NCBI GenBank assembly: GCA_950097015.1
Contig: CATNEN010000039.1
Span: 4,228,001 to 4,292,000 of the forward strand
DNA length: 64,000 bases
From: Macrostomum hystrix
Lineage: Eukaryota > Platyhelminthes > Macrostomidae
Direction of reading: 5' to 3'
Shown here: positions 11,801 through 23,714 of the stretch, in pieces
Layout of the letters: each line of letters begins with the position of its first letter
Numbering within the stretch: position 1 is the stretch's first letter
Program-made: the position numbers and the translations under genes
The notes under the pieces: model-generated
What the model was told of the DNA's origin: nothing
The model's input: only the letters and a program-made list of their open reading frames with translations
Databases searched by the model: none

Positions 11801-14800
11801 GTAGACTGAGAATAGTAGACTGAGAATGGTAGACTGAGAATAGTAGACTGTTCTCAGTCTGAGAATGGTAGAAAAGTAGACTGAGAATGGTAGACTGAGA
11901 ATAGTAGACTGAGAATGGTAGACTGAGAATAGTAGACTGAGAATAGTAGACTGAGAATAGTAGACTGAGAATGGTAGACTGAGAACGGAAGACTGAGAAT
12001 TGTAGACTGAGAATTGTAGACTGAGAATAGTAGTCTGAGAATAGTAGACTGAGAATGGTAGACTGAGAACGGAAGACTGAGAATTGTAGACTGAGACTTG
12101 TAGACTGAGAATGGTAGACTGATAATGGTAGACTGAGAATGGTAGACTGAGAATAGTAGACTGAGAATGGTAGACTGAGAATAGTAGACTGAGAATGGTA
12201 GACTGAGAATGGTAGACTGAGAATGGTAGACTGAGAATGGTAGACTGAGAATAGTAGACTGAGAATGGTAGACTGAGAATGGTAGACTGAGAATGGTAGA
12301 CTGAGAATAGTAGACTGAGAATGGTAGACTGAGAATAGTAGACTGAGAATGGTAGACTGAGAATAGTAGACTGAGAAAAGTAGACTGAGAATGGTAGACT
12401 GAGAATGGTAGACTGAGAATAGTAGACTGAGAAAAGTAGACTGAGAATGGTAGACTGAGAATGGTAGACTGAGAATGGTAGACTGAGAATAGTAGACTGA
12501 GAATGGTAGACTGAGAATGGTAGACTGAGAATGGTAGACTGAGAATAGTAGACTGAGAATGGTAGACTGAGAATAGTAGACTGAGAATGGTAGACTGAGA
12601 ATAGTAGACTGTTCTCAGTCTGAGAATGGTAGAAAAGTAGACTGAGAATGGTAGACTGAGAATAGTAGACTGAGAATGGTAGACTGAGAATAGTAGACTG
12701 AGAATAGTAGACTGAGAATAGTAGACTGAGAATGGTAGACTGAGAACGGAAGACTGAGAATTGTAGACTGAGAATTGTAGACTGAGAATAGTAGTCTGAG
12801 AATAGTAGACTGAGAATGGTAGACTGAGAACGGAAGACTGAGAATTGTAGACTGAGACTTGTAGACTGAGAATGGTAGACTGATAATGGTAGACTGAGAA
12901 TGGTAGACTGAGAATAGTAGACTGAGAATGGTAGACTGAGAATAGTAGACTGAGAATGGTAGACTGAGAATGGTAGACTGAGAATGGTAGACTGAGAATA
13001 GTAGACTGAGAATGGTAGACTGAGAATGGTAGACTGAGAATGGTAGACTGAGAATAGTAGACTGAGAACGGTAGACTGAGAATAGTAGACTGAGAATGGT
13101 AGACTGATAATGGTAGACTGAGAATGGTAGACTGAGAATAGTAGACTGAGAATGGTAGACTGAGAATGGTAGACTGAGAATAGTAGACTGAGAATAGTAG
13201 ACTGAGAATGGTAGACTGAGAACGGAAGACTGAGAATTGTAGACTGAGAATTGTAGACTGAGAATAGTAGTCTGAGAATAGTAGACTGAGAATGGTAGAC
13301 TGAGAACGGAAGACTGAGAATTGTAGACTGAGACTTGTAGACTGAGAATGGTAGACTGATAATGGTAGACTGAGAATGGTAGACTGAGAATAGTAGACTG
13401 AGAATGGTAGACTGAGAATAGTAGACTGAGAATGGTAGACTGAGAATGGTAGACTGAGAATGGTAGACTGAGAATAGTAGACTGAGAATGGTAGACTGAG
13501 AATGGTAGACTGAGAATGGTAGACTGAGAATAGTAGACTGAGAAAAGTAGACTGAGAATGGTAGACTGAGAATGGTAGACTGAGAATGGTAGACTGAGAA
13601 TAGTAGACTGAGAAAAGTGGACTGAGAATGGTAGACTGAGAATGGTAGACTGAGAATTGTAGACTGAGAATAGTAGACTGAGAATGGTAGACTGAGAATA
13701 GTAGACTGAGAATGGTAGACTGAGAATGGTAGACTGAGAATGGTAGACTGAGAATGGTAGACTGAGAATGGTAGACTGAGAATGGTAGACTGAGAATGGT
13801 AGACTGAGAATGGTAGACTGAGAATAGTAGACTGAGAAAAGTAGACTGAGAATGGTAGACTGAGAATGGTAGACTGAGAATGGTAGACTAAGAATAGTAG
13901 ACTGAGAATGGTAGACTGAGAATGGTAGACTGAGAATGGTAGACTGAGAATAGTAGACTGAGAATGGTAGACTGAGAATAGTAGACTGAGAATAGTAGAC
14001 TGAGAATGGTAGACTGAGAATGGTAGACTGAGAATGGTAGACTGAGAATGGTAGACTGAGAATGGTAGACTGAGAATGGTAGACTGAGAACGGAAGCCTG
14101 AGAATTGTAGACTGAGAATTGTAGACTGAGAATTGTAGTCTGAGAATAGTAGACTGAGAATGGTAGACTGAGAACGGAAGACTGAGAATTGTAGACTGAG
14201 AATTGTAGACTGAGAATGGTAGACTGATAATGGTAGACTGAGAATGGTAGACTGAGAATGGTAGACTGAGAATGGTAGACTGAGAATGGTAGACTGAGAA
14301 TGGTAGACTGAGAATGGTAGACTGAGAATTGTAGAATGAGAATAGTAGACTGAGAATAGTAGACTGAGAATAGTAGACTGAGAATGGTAGACTGAGAACG
14401 GAAGACTGAGAATTGTAGACGGAGAATTGTAGACTGAGAATAGTAGTCTGAGAATGGTAGACTGAGAATGGTAGACTGAGAATGGTAGACTCAGAATGGT
14501 AGACTGAGAATAGTAGACTGAGAATGGTAGACTGAGAATGGTAGACTGAGAATGGTAGACTGAGAATGGTAGACTGATAATGGTAGACTGAGAATGGTAG
14601 ACTGAGAATAGTAGACTGAGAATGGTAGACTGAGAATAGTAGACTGAGAATGGTAGACTGAGAATGGTAGACTGAGAATGGTAGACTGAGAATAGTAGAC
14701 TGAGAATGGTAGACTGAGAATGGTAGACTGAGAATGGTAGACTGAGAATGGTAGACTGAGAATGGTAGACTGAGAATGGTAGACTGAGAATTGTAGACTG

Positions 14801-17800
14801 AGAATTGTAGACTGAGAATAGTAGTCTGAGAATAGTAGACTGAGAATGGTAGACTGAGAATGGTAGACTGAGAATAGTAGACTGAGAATGGTAGGCTGAG
14901 AATAGTAGACTGAGAATAGTAGACTGAGAATGGTAGACTGAGAATAGAAGACTGAGAATGGTAGACTGAGAATGGTAGACTGAGAATTGTAGACTGAGAA
15001 TAGTAGACTGAGAATGGTAGACTGAGAATAGTAGACTGAGAATAGTAGACTGAGAATAGTAGACTGAGAACGGTAGACTGAGAATAGTAGACTGAGAATG
15101 GTAGACTGATAATGGTAGACTGAGAATGGTAGACTGAGAATGGTAGACTGAGAATGGTAGACTGAGAATGGTAGACTGAGAATAGTAGACTGAGAATAGT
15201 AGACTGAGAATGGTAGACTGAGAACGGAAGACTGAGAATTGTAGACTGAGAATTGTAGACTGAGAATAGTAGTCTGAGAATAGTAGACTGAGAATGGTAG
15301 ACTGAGAACGGAAGACTGAGAATTGTAGACTGAGACTTGTAGACTGAGAACGGTAGACTGAGAATAGTAGACTGAGAATGGTAGACTGATAATGGTAGAC
15401 TGAGAATGGTAGACTGAGAATAGTAGACTGAGAATGGTAGACTGAGAATGGTAGACTGAGAATAGTAGACTGAGAATAGTAGACTGAGAATGGTAGACTG
15501 AGAACGGAAGACTGAGAATTGTAGACTGAGAATTGTAGACTGAGAATAGTAGTCTGAGAATAGTAGACTGAGAATGGTAGACTGAGAACGGAAGACTGAG
15601 AATTGTAGACTGAGACTTGTAGACTGAGAATGGTAGACTGATAATGGTAGACTGAGAATGGTAGACTGAGAATAGTAGACTGAGAATGGTAGACTGAGAA
15701 TAGTAGACTGAGAATGGTAGACTGAGAATGGTAGACTGAGAATGGTAGACTGAGAATAGTAGACTGAGAATGGTAGACTGAGAATGGTAGACTGAGAATG
15801 GTAGACTGAGAATAGTAGACTGAGAATGGTAGACTGAGAATAGTAGACTGAGAATGGTAGACTGAGAATAGTAGACTGTTCTCAGTCTGAGAATGGTAGA
15901 AAAGTAGACTGAGAATGGTAGACTGAGAATAGTAGACTGAGAATGGTAGACTGAGAATAGTAGACTGAGAATAGTAGACTGAGAATAGTAGACTGAGAAT
16001 GGTAGACTGAGAACGGTAGACTGAGACTTGTAGACTGAGAATGGTAGACTGATAATGGTAGACTGAGAATGGTAGACTGAGAATAGTAGACTGAGAATGG
16101 TAGACTGAGAATAGTAGACTGAGAATGGTAGACTGAGAATGGTAGACTGAGAATGGTAGACTGAGAATAGTAGACTGAGAATGGTAGACTGAGAATGGTA
16201 GACTGAGAATGGTAGACTGAGAATAGTAGACTGAGAATGGTAGACTGAGAATAGTAGACTGAGAATGGTAGACTGAGAATAGTAGACTGTTCTCAGTCTG
16301 AGAATGGTAGAAAAGTAGACTGAGAATGGTAGACTGAGAATAGTAGACTGAGAATGGTAGACTGAGAATAGTAGACTGAGAATAGTAGACTGAGAATAGT
16401 AGACTGAGAATGGTAGACTGAGAACGGAAGACTGAGAATTGTAGACTGAGAATTGTAGACTGAGAATAGTAGTCTGAGAATAGTAGACTGAGAATGGTAG
16501 ACTGAGAACGGAAGACTGAGAATTGTAGACTGAGACTTGTAGACTGAGAATGGTAGACTGAGAATGGTAGACTGAGAATAGTAGACTGAGAATGGTAGAC
16601 TGAGAATAGTAGACTGAGAATGGTAGACTGAGAATGGTAGACTGAGAATGGTAGACTGAGAATAGTAGACTGAGAATGGTAGACTGAGAATGGTAGACTG
16701 AGAATGGTAGACTGAGAATAGTAGACTGAGAATGGTAGACTGAGAATAGTAGACTGAGAATGGTAGACTGAGAATAGTAGACTGTTCTCAGTCTGAGAAT
16801 GGTAGAAAAGTAGACTGAGAATGGTAGACTGAGAATAGTAGACTGAGAATGGTAGACTGAGAATAGTAGACTGAGAATAGTAGACTGAGAATAGTAGACT
16901 GAGAATGGTAGACTGAGAACGGAAGACTGAGAATTGTAGACTGAGAATTGTAGACTGAGAATAGTAGTCTGAGAATAGTAGACTGAGAATGGTAGACTGA
17001 GAACGGAAGACTGAGAATTGTAGACTGAGACTTGTAGACTGAGAATGGTAGACTGATAATGGTAGACTGAGAATGGTAGACTGAGAATAGTAGACTGAGA
17101 ATGGTAGACTGAGAATAGTAGACTGAGAATAGTAGACTGAGAATGGTAGACTGAGAATGGTAGACTGAGAATGGTAGACTGAGAATAGTAGACTGAGAAT
17201 GGTAGACTGAGAATAGTAGACTGAGAATGGTAGACTGAGAATAGTAGACTGAGAAAAGTAGACTGAGAATGGTAGACTGAGAATGGTAGACTGAGAATAG
17301 TAGACTGAGAAAAGTAGACTGAGAATGGTAGACTGAGAATGGTAGACTGAGAATGGTAGACTGAGAATAGTAGACTGAGAATGGTAGACTGAGAATGGTA
17401 GACTGAGAATGGTAGACTGAGAATAGTAGACTGAGAATGGTAGACTGAGAATAGTAGACTGAGAATGGTAGACTGAGAATAGTAGACTGTTCTCAGTCTG
17501 AGAATGGTAGAAAAGTAGACTGAGAATGGTAGACTGAGAATAGTAGACTGAGAATGGTAGACTGAGAATAGTAGACTGAGAATAGTAGACTGAGAATAGT
17601 AGACTGAGAATGGTAGACTGAGAACGGAAGACTGAGAATTGTAGACTGAGAATTGTAGACTGAGAATAGTAGTCTGAGAATAGTAGACTGAGAATGGTAG
17701 ACTGAGAACGGAAGACTGAGAATTGTAGACTGAGACTTGTAGACTGAGAATAGTAGACTGATAATGGTAGACTGAGAATGGTAGACTGAGAATAGTAGAC

Positions 17801-18621
17801 TGAGAATGGTAGACTGAGAATAGTAGACTGAGAATGGTAGACTGAGAATGGTAGACTGAGAATGGTAGACTGAGAATAGTAGACTGAGAATGGTAGACTG
17901 AGAATGGTAGACTGAGAATGGTAGACTGAGAATAGTAGACTGAGAATGGTAGACTGAGAATAGTAGACTGAGAATGGTAGACTGAGAATAGTAGACTGAG
18001 AAAAGTAGACTGAGAATGGTAGACTGAGAATGGTAGACTGAGAATAGTAGACTGAGAAAAGTAGACTGAGAATGGTAGACTGAGAATGGTAGACTGAGAA
18101 TGGTAGACTGAGAATAGTAGACTGAGAATGGCAGACTGAGAATAGTAGACTGAGAACGGTAGACTGAGAATAGTAGACTGAGAATGGTAGACTGAGAATA
18201 GTAGACTGAGAATAGTAGACTGAGAATAGTAGACTGAGAATGGTAGACTGAGAACGGAAGACTGAGAATTGTAGACTGAGAATTGTAGACTGAGAATAGT
18301 AGTCTGAGAATAGTAGACTGAGAATGGTAGACTGAGAACGGAAGACTGAGAATTGTAGACTGAGACTTGTAGACTGAGAATGGTAGACTGATAATGGTAG
18401 ACTGAGAATGGTAGACTGAGAATAGTAGACTGAGAATGGTAGACTGAGAATAGTAGACTGAGAATGGTAGACTGAGAATGGTAGACTGAGAATGGCAGAC
18501 TGAGAATGGTAGACTGAGAATGGCAGACTGAGAATAGTAGACTGAGAATGGTAGACTGAGAATGGCAGACTGATAATGGTAGACTGAGAATGGTAGACTG
18601 AGAATAGTAGACTGAGAAGTC
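8888..18621. repeat. 9.7-kb array of a 14-bp unit (GAATGGTAGACTGA)
   Basis: Near-perfect tandem array with period 14, about 690 units by length. Common variants are GAATAGTAGACTGA, GAATTGTAGACTGA, GAACGGAAGACTGA and GATAATGGTAGACT, arranged in repeating higher-order blocks. Rare variants recur about 4440 bp apart (GGAAGCCTGAG near 9655 and 14095; GTAGAATGAG near 9893 and 14333; GTAGACGGAG near 9977 and 14417), showing a large duplication inside the array. Seven interruptions carry TTCTCAGTCTGAGAA. Because 14 is not a multiple of 3, all three minus-strand frames of the array are the same 14-residue repeat, which makes a long spurious open frame (14491-18639). Confidence 0.98.
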
Positions 18622-18652
18622 TACTATTCTCAGTACCATTATCAGTAGACTA
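18602..18652. repeat. Inverted end of the 14-bp array
   Basis: The array's last unit (AATAGTAGACTGAGA) is followed at once by AGTCTACTATTCTCAG, its reverse complement, then by CCATTATCAGTAGAC, also in inverted orientation. The array therefore ends in a short hairpin-forming fold-back, not a simple break. Confidence 0.9.
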
Positions 18653-20372
18653 GTTATTAAGTTATTATTTGTGAGTAATGACGATGGGGCATTGCATAAA
18701 AAATAACTTTGAGCTGAGGAAGTTTATCTTATTTTTTTGAAATTTAGGAACACGCATGAGTTTCACTTGTGAGCGCTGGAAAAGTAGTTAAGGATGATTA
18801 CATCATGCGACTAAACAGGATAGAAGCCCCGTAGTTCTATGTGTTTTATCTACTTATATGACTACATATAGTATTTGTAGACATTCGGCGTCTATAGTAA
18901 CTCATCTATATGCCCTGACTGCATGTGTATACAGTCAGACAAAAACAAAACCTTTTTCGCTATTTTGTGGCTCATTGTGTGGTTCTAAATCTCGTGTTAT
19001 ACACTAGTAGGTATACTAAATGCTAAGTAAACCTATGCATACAAAAGCATTACTTGGCACATATGAGAGTATAATAAATCACTTAAAAGCAATTTTCTTT
19101 GCATTTTATTCATTCCGATTCTATTTCACTTTAATTTTTCCATTCTTTTTTGCTAAGAATTTGCTAAGAATCACTATAGGAAATATTATATGGTATATTA
19201 TGTTGACAGGAAATTAATAGATATAAATATAGAAGAATAGACAGAATGGACAGCCATACCAGGTGTACTAGATGTTCTGCCTAGATGTTTTAACTAATGC
19301 AACTAAGCATTGAATGTCATGTTCATAAACAAAAATTGTTTCCCATCGTGGAACGGAATTCGAACTCGCGACTTCTCTGTCATATTGGCCAGGTGGGCCA
19401 CAAGTTACACTGAAACTAATCCACAGCTTGTGACGATTAATTATGGACTTCAAATCGATGCACTGCGTTAAAAAAACTTGAGTTTAAATGGGTTTTGACA
19501 TTCTGACAAATTATGACATCTTTATTAAGCTATTAGTTTTATTTTAAAAATGTATTGGCTACTACTTTAAGTAACATTTATTGCGTGGAAAAATCGTAGA
19601 AAGATTTGGTTCCATATTCCGCTATATGACGGATTTTCCATGGCAGAGCCGTGCCATGCATGTGACGCATGCTTAACTGCTAAAAATAGCAATGATCAAA
19701 TCTCCAACTGGAAATAGAAGTCTGAACTTCTATTGTGGGCTGTATCAAAGCACTCCAAACGGCTGTCTTTTCCACGGATCTGCCACGGGGAGTCAGCGGA
19801 TTTCTCGCTGCTGGTCCATCGAAATACCGCAATAGTAAGCTGGCGGGCTCATTTCTTTCGCGCGCGCTTGTACCACACCCGACCCCCGACCTGCGTTTGC
19901 CAGTTTGTGCTGCAAAAAATCGTCCAGCGGTCCTTACTATTCCATACGATCGATACAGGTACGCATGAAACTTAAAATATTTAATTTCTTGACGTTCTAA
20001 TGCCCTTTTATAATTGTATCCTGAAATACTGACCGTCAATTTTTAAAAGCAATGCTGAATTAGTGGCTGAAGCGTACAACTTCATGAATAATCAGGCTCT
20101 AATATGTAGCTTATAATGAAACTACTTACCTTGTCGTCTTTTATACAAAATAAACTATAAACATTTTAGGAATCAATTGCATTTCGTCAGCGAGGGTCAA
20201 TATAAATAGTGGCAGAAATACTAAAATTCTGCGATGCAAGACTTCGCTACTAGAAGTAGTGCTGAGCTAACCCTTCAATATTTAACACATTTTTAATCTA
20301 GTAAGTATATTCTGTTTTGTTACGATAATGCATCAAGCTTATTTAATACAAAACTGTTTTATTTGAAGGAAT
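18653..20372. other. AT-rich spacer with a tRNA-like repeat fragment
   Basis: No supported gene. At about 19340-19410 the minus strand has a box B-like GAGTTCGAATTCC next to a tRNA-like stretch, probably a third, decayed SINE type. The small open frames at 19680-20039 are overlapping shadows with no recognisable features. Confidence 0.5.
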
Positions 20373-22379
20373 ATGCTTCTCGTGATTATCATTGGAGCCA
20401 TCAGTCAAGGAATTTGGCCTTGGGAACGATTGCGCAAAATTCTGGACGAGGTATTCGATGAAGTCTCAATCGTAAATACCGGCCAGGGCGTTGACTTTGG
20501 CGAACTGAAGCAGCAGATAGCAGCCTGCGATGCCATCTTAGTGCTCGAAAATGAGGCACCCAAAGCAGTATTGCCAAAAGATGTACTCAGCACACTTCAA
20601 GGGTTGATTGTGACAAAGGTGAGTTTTTTACTATGTATTTTACAATGAGCGCGGCCAAGAATCATAATCAGCTAATCCAGTCTGTCAGACATAGATAAAA
20701 AATTTATGGCAACATTATGGCAACGAAAATGTATTTCAGTGCTTCGAAAATCGAAAGCGAGTCGCACACATACTGAAAAATAACATCGAAGATCAAGTCG
20801 GTACGAGCTGGATAAAAAGCAACCGAGCAAGGAAGGTTTTTTGGTTCTACTACTTGAAAACGACTCCTGAAGATGCATTGATGCCTCAGTTAGAGAAAAA
20901 TAAATCTGGTAAAGGTCTTACCTGTCCTAAAATATTCCAGCATGTTTGTTTTCATCTTTTTATAAAAACAGCGCAGTAAAAGGCCTTCCACAAACTTGCT
21001 TTTCAGTGAAAAAATTTAGCAGTCCAGGAGAGAGCTTCGCGTGGCAGCTTGCCGCTGGGTTTCTGTCCTACATTCTGCCTAATTTGAGAGGCCATATTCG
21101 GGCTTCACTCTTCGACCAAAGCGGCTGCATCAGACAAGATTTGCTGACCGAGTTCAGAGTCACGGGCATTGACCCGACCAGAATTCTCGTCGTTCCGAGG
21201 TTCCTGCTGGTGCTCGATGAGCGCATTGTGCTCGGTCAGCAGTCGGTGTCCAGCATGTGTCCGCAACACCTGTTTCCCGGCTGCTCAAAGATCTGCAGCG
21301 CATCCACTGAGCTGAGCCTCGAGTTCGACAGTCCTGGATACAAGAAGCGAGTGCCAGCATACCTGATGCAGCTCGAGCAGCCCCTCACAAAGGGTCAGTC
21401 GACATTCACACACGCTGTGATCTTCGGCGGCTATGCTGCACCGATGTTCGTCATGCAGAAGCTGAGCATGAGCGATGAAGAGAAGAAGCAGATGTTTGAG
21501 CAGTTCAGAGATGAGCTCAGCTTCATTCAGCATCACCCGAGAGCGAATGCGATTCTGAGAGAGCTCAGCGACTGCAGCTCAGATGGCGTCAGCGAGTCGG
21601 AGCCGAGTGCACTTCACGTGATCGACATGAAGGAGGAAGACTCGCTGAGGTCTTCCATCGTTGCTAGCATTGAGGACTTTCTGCTTTTTGATGACTGGAC
21701 TCTCGTTTCAGAAAATGAGAATGGTTCAAGCCTAACAACACCTGGAGACGAGGTTCCATTTATGTCCATGGCTTTTGCGATGGCTGCGAACGTGTGGTTT
21801 GGATTTGCTCAGCTTGTCAGTGATTGTAAGTTCATATTGTGGCTTTATAATTGTTGATTGCTTTCTTCTTATCAGCAGACAGCCTTTATCATTCGGAGCC
21901 AAACTCACTTTATTGTAGACCTTTCGCAACTATCCACTGATGGGGAGCAGATGCCGTTCGACCTGCCGTACTTCTTCGTGATCCCGAGGAGCGGTCGCTT
22001 CCCTGACGAGTCGAAGCTGCTCAGCCGGTTCGCCGAGGTCGGAGCTCAATCGAGTGTGCAGGAGTTTCGAGCAGCCAGCGGCAGACGCTACAGCTTCCGA
22101 GTGCACGAGTGGAGGTCGCGCACGATCGCATTCGAGATTCCGCCGTGTGTGCTCGGGCTTCGAAGGCAGGCGGAGTGCGGCGTCGGTGGAATCGACGCAG
22201 GAGACCTGCCGACTCACCTTGCCGAGTTCCGAGACGCTCTCAGCAAGCTCGCTGCAGACGGTGGAGACCGATTCCGGGTGGTCGAGTGGGATGACGTCAC
22301 TGGCTTTGAAGAATTATCATGCATAGATAATAAATTTGCAGTGAATCTTCTTGACTTTTTGGATTTCAAATGCTACTGA
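20373..22379 (+). CDS. Tandem STING-domain protein, gene 2 (complete)
   Basis: CDS join(20373-20618, 20740-20908, 21007-21825, 21919-22379), 564 residues; all junctions are GT..AG and keep frame. Residues 1-138 form an alpha/beta domain (LLVIIIGA strand, ERLRKILDEVF helix, CDAILVLENEAP strand), perhaps a divergent TIR. STING domain 1 (about 145-368) has FAWQLAAGFLSYILPNLRGH, aligning with the human STING dimerisation helix (LAWSYYIGYLRLILPEL), then R253-V254, Y281-A-A-P284, the helix EEKKQMFEQFRDELSFI and the strand ALHVIDMKEED. STING domain 2 (about 391-564) has VWFGFAQL, FFVIPRSGRFPD, R467-R-Y469, E484 and P486-P487. No transmembrane helix or TBK1-type tail is visible, so it is probably soluble. 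Poly(A) signal AATAAA at 22412. STING homology is confident; ligand and output are unknown. Confidence 0.85.
21027..22310 (+). repeat. Near-identical STING-exon blocks shared with gene 3
   Basis: Block 1 (21027-21699) matches 25433-26105 and block 2 (21781-22310) matches 26181-26710; I see only a few mismatches in each. Block 2 includes the intron. Between the blocks (21700-21780 versus 26106-26180) the sequences are clearly diverged, as are all sequences upstream and downstream. Confidence 0.95.
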
Positions 22380-22411
22380 TCACAATTGATTAACGCAAAA
22401 GTTCCGGCTGA

Positions 22412-22417
22412 AATAAA
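22412..22417 (+). promoter_or_regulatory. Poly(A) signal of STING gene 2
   Basis: AATAAA 33 bases after the stop codon. Confidence 0.6.
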
Positions 22418-23165
22418 TAATATATTCAGCAACGCGTTGAGACGTTTACAAGAAGCGGGATTGTTCGGGCCTTAGCTGCGGGGTGGCTCAGCTTGACCCC
22501 GGATCGATGTGTTGCAATCGTCGGCATACAAGGCCGATTAGTTACCGACTTTTGTCTGGGAGCGATGATCTAGCACCTAGACCTAGGGTCAAAGAGTCTG
22601 TGTGAATTAGGTTTCAATATTCGATCGCAAGTTAATTATGTTGCGCTTGATTCTAAAGCCCTTTGCATAAACAGTGCTTAGTACAGTGTGAGCACTTGTA
22701 ATTATTTATTTGATATGTACATTAAATCAACATAAGCATTGAATTTGATTTTATAATTGCATGTGCCAAGAATTCTCCATGGCGGAAACCAAAAAATGAA
22801 ATATAAGGCATTTAAAACAAACTACGAGTAGTTTGTGTTTAAAAAACGTAATTGCTTCTATGCAGTCTGGAGTGTTTCGCTGAAGTAGGGCTCCTGTTGA
22901 AGGAAAAGCCATGGAAAAGCCTCGGAAATACCTTCGGAATTTATTCGTTAAAAATAGCTGAAGACATGCGCTTCTAAGCTATGACGAGCTACAGGTACGA
23001 TCGTTCTACAGTATCCTCGGAATTGTTATATATGTTATTTATGCTATGGACTGGCATATTGAGCGTGTATTAGCCGTCTTTCTTGATGCAAATTAAATGC
23101 GCTAATCAACGCAGAACTTGTTTCATATTTTATTCAAGAAGATGCATGGCTTTTTAGTCCTTAAA
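22418..23165. other. AT-rich spacer downstream of STING gene 2
   Basis: No open frame or repeat that I can support. Confidence 0.45.
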
Positions 23166-23714
23166 CAGAAGAAAGACTACTGGGGTATTTCAAATACCCA
23201 CATTCATATTTTCTCTGTATCTCTCAAAATATTCAACCAATCGCCATGAAAATCCAGAACACAGACTAAAATTTTCCTCTCTATCCGATAAAACAATATC
23301 CAGAATCACAAAACATCGGCATCGTCGAGATATTCAATGATTCTCGTCGGGGTATCTGGAGGCAAACACCACCAATAAAGCCATGTTTTTCTACTCACAA
23401 AATTTCATCATATAACCATGTCGGTAGATAAAATAGATTCTTTTTTAATATTACACTATTGAACCAACATGAATTCACCATAGAGGTTTACAAGGAGCAA
23501 TGTTAGTTGTCCTTGTCACCAAGGTCTTCGACAAGAATCGCAGGATGTCTCGACGATGTTGACGTCGGACGGCTTTGAAAGTCAGTTCATCGTAAAGGGC
23601 GGAAAGTTTTGATACAAATGGTGGACTTTCACGAAGATCGGTCATCCAGTTTGGGAGCTATCGTGAATTAGGCAGTGGGTAGTTGAAATACTCCTTGCCC
23701 CCTGTCTTTCCCAA
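23166..23714. mobile_element. MITE-like element, copy A
   Basis: About 550 bp bounded by inverted termini: GAAAGACTACTGGGGTATTT followed by CAAATACCCAC at the left, and the inverse (GTGGGTAGTTGAAATACTCC, then TGTCTTTC) at the right. An inner sub-terminal pair also recurs: CATCGTCGAGATATTCAATG on the left and GACAAGAATCGCAGGATGTC on the right. It codes for no transposase. A second copy lies at 29803-30348. Confidence 0.75.

Noticed and set aside
8888-18621. CRISPR-like array
   Set aside because: The units are directly adjacent with no unique spacers, and the genome is eukaryotic.
14491-18639. 1382-codon minus-strand open frame
   Set aside because: It consists wholly of the 14-bp satellite; period 14 makes all frames equal, so it is open by arithmetic. 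There is no start context, domain or composition of a real gene.
19680-20039. 119-codon minus-strand frame and its plus-strand overlaps
   Set aside because: Mutual shadows with no recognisable motif.
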